A DNA stretch of 64,000 nucleotides from Chlorophyllum brunneum. Taxonomy: Eukaryota > Basidiomycota > Agaricomycetes > Agaricales > Agaricaceae. A model generated the notes under the pieces. That model was not told the origin of the DNA. It saw nothing but the letters and a program-made list of their open reading frames with translations, and did not search any database. Below are positions 21,568 to 31,767 of the stretch, in pieces. Where the stretch lies: positions 558,001-622,000 of the forward strand of contig OY756147.1 of assembly GCA_963576785.1 (NCBI GenBank). Reading direction: 5' to 3'. The translations under genes and the position numbers were made by a program. Positions within the stretch are counted from its first letter, which is position 1; every line of letters begins with the position of its first letter.

Positions 21568-22189
21568 TAGGATGGAGGTCAGACATAGGTAATGGACAAG
21601 TAGAAGGATTTACTCATATAGTAGGGATTGATAGAGGAAGATAGTCAGAGACTAAGTTGATAATCACACTACCCAATACAAGTGTATGAAGAACTACTTA
21701 TATACTAGTAGTGGAGGGGTATTGGAAGGTCAACTGACAAGATAATGGAGTAACTAGTTAAGAAAAGATAAGAAAAACATTATATAACATCAGTAACAGG
21801 AACATGACACAATAAGCAGAACAAGTGATACTGAAGTATGGAATAATAGAGGTAAAAAGGAATCAGAATGTAAAAGGAAACAAGATGGACAAAAACAGAC
21901 AGAAAAGAAATATAGGAAAGGTTGATTGATAGGTCTGGAACAAAGATAAGCCCAATCAGCAGGTGATCCTCTGTGCAAGCTGAAAACCTGAACTAAGGTA
22001 GAATCACATCCTAAAATAGGCATACAATTTACCAGTTGTAACATAATGACTTATAGTCTATTCATTGAATATGTTGAATATGACTGGAAACTTTAGCACT
22101 TTCTCAGTGAGTAGACCCTACATTCTCTCCTACTGTGTTTACTGCTGCTGGTAGACACAACAACTTGTTATAGTCATTTCCTAAACAGT

Positions 22190-22269
22190 TACTTGGCTGA
22201 GATAGGTATTAAGGCCATACTTAGAGATCACATCCTCTTTGATTGTCCTCAGTAGCTGAATTTGTAACA
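22190..22269 (-). repeat. Fragment matching the start of the 15273-16408 insertion
   Basis: The minus strand starts TGTTACAA and follows the first ~85 bp of the insertion at 15273, including a run through CTTAATACCTATCTCAGCC. Similarity then ends. This is probably a decayed LTR of the same family in inverse orientation. Confidence 0.6.
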
Positions 22270-22667
22270 CCATTGAGGTTCTCTGGCCACATAGCAGTTC
22301 TGAGGAGTTGGGTCTGCAGAATGTGCTAGAGCTTAGGGAAGCATCATGGTGAATGCCAATCCTCATTTTTTAGTACCCTAATCCTGAGAAAATATGACAC
22401 AGGCTCCTGTTATTCAAAAGCCAGGCCCAGCTATATTTATTTTCCCATCCATCCAAACTCGAAAATGGATGCATATTTTTCAAATCTCCTAATGTCAACA
22501 CTGGTACATCAATTATAGACCTGGGGTTTGCTCGATTTCGGATATCTAATATAGCAGGAGAAGAAAAAAAGTTTGGGATTCACTTTGGGGAATTGTTTAA
22601 AGCAAGAGAAGGTTCCGTGATCTGTGATCGTTATTGAAACGAAGCAACCCAACAGTCCAAGTTGATT
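22270..22667. other. Boundary between transposon island and host sequence
   Basis: CpG dinucleotides reappear from about 22450. I see no gene here. The downstream end of the transhydrogenase gene, read from the minus strand, begins at 22668. Confidence 0.5.
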
Positions 22668-24872
22668 TCAATACTCCAACGAGTTCTCAATGATACTCGT
22701 CAAATGTTTCTTCCCATCGAAACCTGGAACATCACCAATACCAGGAGCCATATCCAACAAACGCCTCTGTGGAATAGTACCCTCCGCCAACTTTTCAACG
22801 TCGCTCTGCGTATATCTACACCAACAACAAATAACCCATCAGTATTCTTTGGTTTTTACGACGAGGAAGAAGGAAAATATTTTACCCGACAGCTTTTAAA
22901 CCACGAGGAACGGCGAGACTATCGAGGAATCGTGCGATGGCTTCGTACAAGTGTTTTCCGATATCTGAGTCGGGGATTCGAGCGATTGAGGGGTCTGAGG
23001 TGGATGTGGAGTTGAAGATTGCGAGAGCTTGACGGTGACGGTCGGGTGATGATGGAGTAGTGAATTCGAAAACTGGGTGTTAATTATTATTAATCTTTTT
23101 GTTGGTGGTTATGAAGTGTGTGTGAGAGAGGATTACCTGCAGGACCGGTTAAAGCGACGCTGAGGGAGGAAGGAAAAGGATAAGTGTGAAATTGACTAGA
23201 GGCTGTGGAAGGTGTAAATTACCTGATACCGTGAGGGATTAACGGTTTATTGACGACATAGCCTGGGTGTTTGTATTTTGGACCTTTCTTGTTCAACCCG
23301 GATATCTAAAGGTCGTCAGAATACAGTATATGAAAAGATTGATCGACGCACGGGATAACTAATCGCATGACATATATGACAACCGGCATTACCCATACCA
23401 ATTCCAGCGAAAGATGCTGCCAAGCTAGTATTTATCAGTATTTTTCCCTAAATATGGGAAAGATTTATGATTCGTACAGCATTTGTGTTCTGGCTTCGTG
23501 ATCACTACTGCCGTTCTTGTGAATACGAGGAAGATACTTTATGGTAGCTCGTAATGCCCAAAGGGCGAAGATGTCAGATAGGGGATTGCTACCTTGATAT
23601 GCGGGACGTAGGATGGGATTGGTAGGTCGGGGAGTACGTTCGGAGTAACTGGAGTGTATTAGTTAGTCGATTGATTTCGATTCAATGATACGAAATTTAC
23701 TGAATAGCTGTGTAACTTTCCATACTGTGGAACAGCACATCGAGACCCGCGCTGATTTGGACTTCGGTTGGGCAAGATTCGGTATTTTGAGTGTCCTATG
23801 ATATACGTTTGTGGGTGGGTGTTATCATTGGGCTTTGAGTAACAAGGAGAGAAGACTGACCACGATACCGAGAACTGGTTTCATAGCGCGTTGAGAGATA
23901 CCAGTTTTGAAAGAACGTGAAGTGATGTCGAGGATTGCAGTTCCAGTCGTTTCGGAACCGGTTCCGGCGGTGGTTGGAATAGCAATTAAGGGTCGTAATT
24001 CTCGAGTTATTGGTTTGCCTTTGCCAATGGGCGCGTTGACGAAATCCATCAGATCTGCATCTTGATAGACGGTGAATCTGAAATGTAATAACTGTTTAGA
24101 TGAAGTATGAGGGGGCGTGTATTGTTGACTTGCAGATTTGCGGCTTTGGCAGTATCCATGACACTTCCACCTCCGACACTAATTTATGAGATCAAAAAGG
24201 TGATTAGAGGAGGGACATTTGTAGGTTATCGAGAGAGACTCACGCTAAGAGATGGCTAAAGTCATGTTTACGAGCCCATGTTATCGCGTTTCGCCAGCTT
24301 TCTTCTGTGGGTTCTGCGACAACTTGGTCGTAGACTTCGAATGGGAGGTCAGTCTGGGACTCTAAAGACGCAATGGCCTATTGTCTGATGAGCATGATGG
24401 CTTATGGAGTCAGTGACGAGTATGTACCGCTTTCATGGGTTTGAGCTTTGCGACGTTAGGGTCTGTGAAGACGCCGACCTATGTATCGAGGATTAGATTT
24501 AATATTCGGCCTGAGAGGGTGAGAAACGTACTTTACGAGCATTCATGTTTTTGAAATCCATACCCACTTCGGAAGTCACACCATCACCAAAGCGTAGATT
24601 TGACGCAACGACCTAAATAGTTCACACCCAAAACAACGACAAGGTACAACAAGGAGAGTGGGACAATGTCAAGTGTATATTATTCAAGGATTTACCTCGA
24701 AAGCATATTCTTTTTCAATTTTCTCAACAGGAGTTGCGAAACTACGAAATTGGTTTATTGCTTGAGCTTGACTGTGGGGATGAACATGGGTATGACCACT
24801 GTGGCATGGACAAGTTGTGTGTTGGGAGGCGTTGATTAGACGGAGGATGGTTGTTCTGGATGCGGCGGACAT
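22668..24872 (-). CDS. ADHFE1-like: Mitochondrial hydroxyacid-oxoacid transhydrogenase (iron-containing alcohol dehydrogenase family)
   Basis: Thirteen exons join to 494 aa: 24696-24872, 24532-24612, 24428-24478, 24244-24377, 24134-24178, 23861-24077, 23701-23795, 23478-23648, 23352-23424, 23223-23305, 23137-23159, 22886-23072, 22668-22815. The ATG has context CCACCATG. The N-terminus is basic and Ser/Ala-rich with a Cys/His patch, fitting a mitochondrial presequence. Family signatures: GGGSVMDTAKAANL, PTTAGTGSETTG, GLDVLFHSMESYT, GNAGCHICHAISYPISG and KHPGY..PHG, including the His and Asp metal ligands. The enzyme couples oxidation of 4-hydroxybutyrate to reduction of 2-oxoglutarate. Intron 5 uses a GC donor (GCAAGT), needed to keep NLFTVY in frame. 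One exon is only 23 nt. All junctions keep frame, so the gene looks functional. Confidence 0.95.
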
Positions 24873-26227
24873 GGTGGAGAAGGTCGGTGAGAAGAAGGAA
24901 GAAGTGAGTATGTGGGGGTTTGGTGGGGTTATACGATTAGCTGAGTATGAATGGGCAGGTGACGGAGAAGATTCTTGAGATGAAAGGGGTGTGAACCAGT
25001 GGTGGAAGCCAATAATCTGAATCGGCATGAAAGGTTCTCGCCGGTGACGAGGTGTATCACTGTCACCCAGTCGCCGTTCCTCCCCCCACTCTCATTCATT
25101 TGCTCTGCCCTTAGGGCACGACCTTTGTCTTGTACATACAGCTTCCAGTCCAGCTCGAGTGTCCTCTTGAGTCGTGTGGGTGGGAAGCGATCGGGTATTT
25201 TAAGCACTGGGTCCAATCATTCCCACGATGGCTTGGTTCTTCAACATTTCTTAGTATACTAGCCAGGGCAACTTACTAACGCTTATCGGTCCTGGCTCAG
25301 GCCTCCATTGACAGCCATATTAATCTTTCACTTGCCTGCGCAATGGAACTTCCTGACCCTCCCCAAAACCATCACCATCTCGTGGACGACTTTACAGCCG
25401 ATACGAGTTGAGCAGTTACCCTTGTATAAATATTCTTATCATGATTACTGGGAGTCGAGATGTATTTCCGAGGGCGCTAAAAACCGGCCGGATATAGGGA
25501 ATGTGCAACCATATGTTGCATTAGGAAAAGGATGGATATAATTCGAACCGCGACACATGAATACAAGGGCTTGAATATGGCTAAACGACTCCTGCCTCTA
25601 CACTACTCATTTCCCTTGTCATCTCATCACAAGTATCTGGAGAATATTACAGCGATCATGATTGGAATATGATACAAAAGGTGGTAACATAGCAGTTTGT
25701 TGGAAGGACGTACTACACATTTTCAGTGATACAAAAAAAACTCATATCACATCTGATATCAAAAAGTGAACGATACGGGAGTTATTTGGCAAGTTGTACC
25801 CGTCCTCACAGGATAATCGATCTGCACACCTTGAGCGATGGTTAAACCAGACTCTGCAGGACTATGTTGGGTTGATTAGCTGAAGCATACGAATCTACTG
25901 TGTCCTTTTCCCGTGAGTAGAACAGGCTGTGGAGGATCATCATCACCATTGACAGAATCAGAACAATTATTTCAGGTTTGCTTTTCTTCCTATTCCAATC
26001 CGAAGCACCTGTGTACATAGCCTTGAGATTTCCAGAAGTCTACGCATAGAATTTCAGCAATCCACCCATCAACTTTTAAGAGCTTACCGATGGTAGCTTG
26101 TATCCAGTTCCTCCCTCTCTCTCACCCTCCGTTCTCTCTTTCTGGTGCCCATCCTAAGCAAGGAACCACCCCTTCTTGCTCCCTACAGCAAGCGTGATAG
26201 CCCCCAGGCAATTTCTTTCCAGGCAAA
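24873..26227. other. Divergent intergenic region
   Basis: It separates the minus-strand transhydrogenase start from the plus-strand DUF6534 start, so it should hold both promoters. Parts of 25680-26227 are similar to 34700-35772 upstream of the paralogue, e.g. a CAACTTGT/CAAGTTGT-CCTCACAG segment and the leader just before the ATG. No ORF is supportable. Confidence 0.6.
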
Positions 26228-27708
26228 ATGTCGGGTATAGAAACTACCATAGCAAACACTTTCGGAGCGCTGGAGATCGGGACGTTTGTGGCGATCTGCC
26301 TGTTTGGGATCATTACTCTCCAGACCGAACATTACTTCCGGGAGTTTCGAGAGGACAAGTGGCTGCTGAAGGTCACGGTGCTCGCGACATGGTGAGCAAG
26401 CGTAGTAGAAGAGCCAAGGGCTTAATTCGAGCCCTATATACATAGGTTCCTTGAGCTCGGCCATACAATTGGTATCTGCTTTGAAGTCTATCGGGCTACG
26501 ATTCTTTTTACCGGCAGTCCCCTCGAATATAACAGTCCCAAAGGGTTCGGTACGTCAACACTTCTTGGTGGCGTCATTACAATGCTGGTCCAGGTGTGTC
26601 TCTTGCTTTCACCCCCAATTGGTTGTCTCGGCTAAACCACTGTACCTTTGCCCAGGGTTTCTTCTCGCTCCGGGCGTGGTACCTCTTACCCAGTCCCTAC
26701 CGATATATCGGTCTCTCCTGCGTTATAGTTTCCGTCGCCCGCTGCGGGTTTAGTACTTATCTCGCATATAGAGCCCTCATCGCAACGTCGGTGGCACGGT
26801 ACACGTTGAACGTGTCTTGGTTGGTCACAATGTTGCTTTCCGTTGGTGTGGGTCTAGATGTTGTAGTTGCACTGACGATGTTGTATTTCTTCTTGGAGAA
26901 GAGAAAGAGGGCATTGTCACAGTGAGCTTACTGCCTCCAACAGCCAAACGTAGTTTGCTGATGCACTAAGTAGTACAACACGATTAATAGACAAGCTGTT
27001 GGGATATACAATTCGTACTGGAATGTTGACCAGCTCTGGAGCTATCACTGTCCTGATCGTTGTAGGTCGAAGTTCATAGGCTACGTCCAACACAGACTGA
27101 TGAAAATCTAGTTCCAACTTGCGCCGGACACCTGTAAATTTCATTGCTCTGTAGAATCGTTATTCTCGTCCTAACGACGCACGCATCAGATATCTGGGCC
27201 GCCTTCTACTGCTCCCTAGCAAAGTGTGAGCTTCCTTTCATATTCTCGGTAATTATGGGCTGATCATCTTTTTCTAGTGTATTCGAACTCTTTCTTGTCC
27301 GTGTAAGCCGTCGTCACGCACTAGGCACTAAGCCCGCGAGTTTCTGATCCGATTCTTTAAGTCTGAATGGACGACAAGGACTGCGCCGAACCATAGGCGC
27401 CAGTGGCGTAATAGTCAACAACAGTGACTCTAATCTCAAGCGACCGAATCATAGGGTGGTCAGTATATATACAACACTGAGTGTCACTACTTCATGTTCA
27501 TCACGTATTTTACCAGCCCCTGGTATCTGTTGTTGTGGGCATCAACACCAATAAAGATCTTGAGCTTCAGGTACATCATCTCCATCTCTGGCCTTCTGAC
27601 TCCTGCTTGAACCAATTTTTTTTACAGGAACACTCCGGGACGTGGCAATCGGCAGTTACACCAAGTCCTGGGGGGTCATCCATGGCAATCGCACCTTTCG
27701 CGAACTGA
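26228..27708 (+). CDS. DUF6534-type seven-helix membrane protein, paralogue A
   Basis: Ten exons (26228-26391, 26446-26593, 26656-26921, 26974-27061, 27112-27133, 27190-27225, 27278-27302, 27362-27458, 27517-27570, 27628-27708) encode 326 aa with every junction in frame. The protein begins with about five hydrophobic segments, followed by LLGYTIRTG (helix 6) and YIWAAFYCSLAKLYSNSFLS (helix 7), then N-G-R-Q-G-L-R-R and a polar tail. The order helix, (K/R)LY-x-NS, LN-x-R-x-x-LR is characteristic of the DUF6534 family, abundant in Agaricomycetes and of unknown function, possibly receptor-like. A paralogue with the same ten exon lengths lies at 35773-37244. The ATG was chosen because it matches the paralogue and precedes the first helix. 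Confidence 0.88.
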
Positions 27709-30700
27709 TGGTGGAAGCCATAACATGCCTGCCGGTGGCGAAGACCCTTGTTGGAATCCGTGGACAATCCAGGAAATATCCACGGCATGTCGACACCATT
27801 GTTCATGTTGTGACGTGTTTCTTAAAGACACACAAAATTTGGTATATATATCAAAGTATACTTACCTGTTGTCCCCGCTCTTTTGCCTCCCAATATTACT
27901 CTTATCACCTCTTTTTCGAGTCCTTTCAACAGCCCTTTCTGTCACTCAGTCATTGTTCATTCTGTGTCATTCTTCTGGTCTGTATAATTATTCATTCAGG
28001 ATGCACAATTCTACGTTCAGCTCTCGGGTGTCCAGCGGTCATGGAAGCAATCAAGTATTCTAAGCATTCTGTTCAACACAGCCGCGATGACTAAGCCAGG
28101 GCTTTACGCACAATAAAACGAAAAACCACTCAGAACCCACAGTCGAAATTCGCTAATAATGACTACACTGTACAATCCGTCTTTGACTGGAAAACGACCA
28201 CCCGGAGCTGCAGCTGCAGACAATTTGTCGCGATATCACGTTTCTTCAGAAAGGTATGTGTCTATCTATGACCGCGACGGTGTGGAAATACGTTGTCTAA
28301 ACGTGCGCATCGAGCTTATGCGACTTGAATACCTGCCATATCAACTGGCTCCTAGCCTCCATCGGACGTCCTCCCTCCCCAGAAATTTAATAATTCCGAT
28401 AACTCTAACTTAATACGACATATAGAGTGGCGTATGCCATCCTGAAGTACCAAGAGACATATCTACTGATCAATTCCTCGTCGGACACCACACAAAACTC
28501 GGATAAAGTACCACTATGACACAAAACCTTCACAACCCCGTCATCCACCTCAGTCACCCAAACTGTTGTATCACATTTCGGGCATCCAATCTCCCACAGC
28601 CGCGCGATTCTCGGCGCGTTCGGGTCCTGTGTCGAGTGTGATGTTGATTTGAGTTCGGGTGTGGGGGTTATACGAATAATGTAGGGAAGGATGGGATGGT
28701 TAAGGTCTGGGAATGTAGGAATTGGGAGTGGGGTCTACCAGGGAGTGGAATACAAGGGCAGGCAGTAGTGAAATTGGTGCTGAGTGGAATCGGAGAGTGT
28801 ATTTGAGTGTTGCGGGTGACAGGAGCGGCAATGTCTGTTTTTCTCTTCCTTCTTTCATGTCTTCCGGCACTGACTTGTGGTAGGTATATACGTCCCCGTT
28901 GATTCGTCAAACGTTTCAGCTAGAACGGTGCATCTCCCTTTACACCTCACTCACCCAATCCAAACTCGCCTACCCACCTCGCTTCACGCCATTCCAAGAT
29001 GTCCTGACCGTATAGGTCACAGTGGCGATATATGGAGCATCCTCGTTCCGGGGTCCGGTAGGCCTTGTCTCGATTCCTCCGAAGCGAATTCATTCGAGAT
29101 TCGAGAAGCAAGAAGAGGGAGGGAGAAGTCAAAAGGTCTACCTGGCAAATACGTGCGCCAAACGTGTGCCCATTGTAACTCAATGGTGGTCCCTCTCCAA
29201 CCGGACCCTACGTCACTCGATCCAGAATTCGTCGGTTTGCTTGTTGAACCTTCGAAATTGGGAAACCTGCGTTGGACATGGACATGCTATATGCGCGATT
29301 ATCCAGTTCTGATCAATCGAAGAGGAATGTGATGCTGGTGAAGGGTTGACAAGAAGAGGGAACGGTCAGCTCCAGATCGGCTTAAGCGCAAGACATAGCA
29401 AATAACCTCATCTCCCCCCTCCCACAACGAACGTTGTCCGAGAGGATGGAACTTGAGGGACTTGGCCTTGATCTCTCGTCCTTCAAAACGCGAAACGCCT
29501 AACAACCCCGAGTTACGCCGGTCCTGGTGGTTTTTGGTATACTATATATGATCGAACGACAAAAATCGCACACTTGAACGTGTATCTCACCTGTATCAAA
29601 GAACTGGGTGAAAATATCCTGAGTGCTTTGTGCGGCTTCGGCATGGTGTCGCGCGCAGCTTTGGAGTGGTGTGTTAGGTGATGATGTGTTTGTTGGTTGC
29701 TATAGGTGTCTAAAATACCACCGGTATCGAAAATTTCAAGGGTAACAAGGTGTTTTGTATCCATGTTGATAAAGAGATTGTACCAGTATATCATTCGATG
29801 GTTTTTTTTATTTTTATGAGGGATAATTATCTTTGGGGATTGAGACCATTGCGCAAGTGAGGATATACTTATGATGATTTTAGTCATTGGCTGTTCATGA
29901 TTTACATCGACTTTAATAAAAACAGGTGGAAGTGAAAAAATAAGGATAAAACACCTACATGAGAGAGAGGGAGATTGTTTTAGAGTGAAAAAGGAATAAT
30001 ATCGCTGCATGGGACAACGGACACCCCGGAATTGAATTGGGCACCTCTGGTCGAAAATCTGCATGCCGAGTGGGTATGATGACCAACTACACCATGTGTC
30101 TATTTTTTCTTGTACAAAGTCTTTGTCAACGCCCAGCGGCTTTTGGTGGTGATCGAAGGGAGATGTTTGAAGACTTGTCCAATAAATCTGGGGACCGAGG
30201 AAGGACTCAGATTATGAGAATCACAGTCTATTTTTGTGGTTGGTCGGTCGAGGCTCCACGTCAATTCAACTGCCGTAGAAATTCTTCTCCTCCGAGGCTG
30301 GTAGGGGGTAAATTTCCGAAGTCCCCAAAATCTCATTGCCGGCTTGCGTCCACCTAGACCTAACGTGGTATGGTTTAGGTACAGGATTAACTGCGCATCC
30401 CTATTCTTCCCTTCAAATACATGATTGACATTACTGTGTGAGTATGTGCCAGTTCTGATACTTATCTGTATCAGATCCCCGAGAATTGCGAACTTGAGAA
30501 ATGAAGTGCCATAATATGCTTTCTCCTCCGAGCCAATATGCTGCTTCAAACCTTGACTGTAGACGTACTTCATTTCAGTATTGCATGGAGTTTGGTGCCG
30601 CCTCGGCGAGTTTTCCTCGTGGTAACGTGCAGGTTGAGAATACTTGGTACCAGATCGATACCTTTCACTTCAAATACTCATAATCGAGCGACTTCGCAAC

Positions 30701-31197
30701 ATATATCCGGGACAAAGGACACGTTGTCTGTTACTTCAATGGGTTTATGATCGTTTCCTGATCCCGAGGTCGATAGATGCTTATTTTAGCAATGTCTATG
30801 TATTTCGCACTATGTCCTTGACATCCCGCAACCAAAAAAAAACATCAAACAGATCTATTGGGGTATTAGAGCGGCCTCATGTCAAGCTAGAATCATCATA
30901 CCAATCTCATTAGTCAAAAACACAGGATAAACATGATCGGTTTTTTCAAAATAAAAAAAGTTGACAAATAGTGATTTTTTCGTTCAAGATAAAAGGGGCC
31001 TGGACACGACGGACTTTTCTCCAGACTCCACAGTCAAACTACACTTGCCTCCTACTGTAAGCTCATCCACTAGTCTTCTCAAATACCCGTTCATTGATAA
31101 CTCTGTAGTATACAGATTATCATCGAACAACAGGTTTGTTATATTGAGTCTGGCTGCTCCAGTCGACTATGACTTACGATAGATACATTGTTCAGAT
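27709..31197. other. 3.5-kb stretch without a confident gene
   Basis: Two weak hints: an ATG frame at 28159-28413 (84 aa, no domain), and a minus-strand frame without ATG at about 28409-28670 that contains IGCPKCDTTVW and could be a zinc-ribbon exon. A plus frame at 28877-29332 with CAHC and a minus frame at 29513-30064 are also open but show no splice-consistent continuation. I would not annotate any of them as genes from sequence alone. Confidence 0.35.
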
Positions 31198-31767
31198 ATG
31201 AAGTCTATCTTCACTTTTGTCATTGCTGTAGTATTCTTTGCTGCACAGGCTTCGGCCGGTGTTGTACCTAGTACCACTGCTGTTACACAGGGTGGATATG
31301 GGGGCGGTAATGGCGGCTCCAATGGCGGCTATGGTGGAGGCTCTAACGGTGGCCATGGTGGTTCTAACGGTGGCCATGACGGAGGCAACAACGGAGGTTC
31401 AAATGGTGGCTATGGCGGCGGAGGTAACGGCAACAACGGTGGTTCAAACGGCGGCCATGATGGCGGCAATAACGGCGGTTCAAATGGCGGCTACGGCGGA
31501 GGTAACAATGGTGGCTCCCATGGTGGTCACGATGGGGGTAACCACGGTGGCTCAGGTGGTGGTTATGGTGGGGGCAACGGCGGGGGGCATGGCGGTAGCT
31601 CTGGTGGAGGCCACGGCGGAGGAGACGGTCACAACGGTGGCGGCTACGGTGGAGGACAAAACGGCGGTGGAAGTGATGGAGGACACGACGGTGGCAACAA
31701 TGGCGGCTACAATGGTGGACAAAATGGAGGTCATGGTGGAGGCCACAGCGGAGGCTATGGACAGTAG
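31198..31767 (+). CDS. Secreted glycine-rich repeat protein
   Basis: This single-exon gene encodes 189 aa. Residues 1-21 form a signal peptide: Lys at position 3, a Phe/Val/Ala-rich core, and cleavage after AQASA. A short linker with VVPSTTAVTQ leads into about 150 residues made of GGY, GGS-N-GG, GGHDGG and GGGNGG units, more than half Gly, with Asn, His, Ser, Tyr and Asp. It ends GGYGQ. Such proteins are extracellular or wall-associated; the His/Asp content could bind metal, but that is inference. The repeats vary at third codon positions, so they are not a fresh expansion. Other frames through the same DNA are open only because the repeat lacks stops. Confidence 0.85.
   Translation: MKSIFTFVIAVVFFAAQASAGVVPSTTAVTQGGYGGGNGGSNGGYGGGSNGGHGGSNGGHDGGNNGGSNGGYGGGGNGNNGGSNGGHDGGNNGGSNGGYGGGNNGGSHGGHDGGNHGGSGGGYGGGNGGGHGGSSGGGHGGGDGHNGGGYGGGQNGGGSDGGHDGGNNGGYNGGQNGGHGGGHSGGYGQ

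Noticed and set aside
27278..27306. Ending DUF6534 paralogue A (and B) at the TAA after FLSV
   Set aside because: A good GTAAGC donor overlaps that stop, and splicing to 27362 continues into N-G-R-Q-G-L-R-R, the conserved family motif, in both paralogues.
28409..30064. A possible minus-strand multi-exon gene (CPKC motif, PKPHKALRIF and KFHPLGQRSLWEGG pieces)
   Set aside because: The open pieces could not be joined with consistent splice sites and no start or domain was recognised, so it stays in the unassigned stretch.
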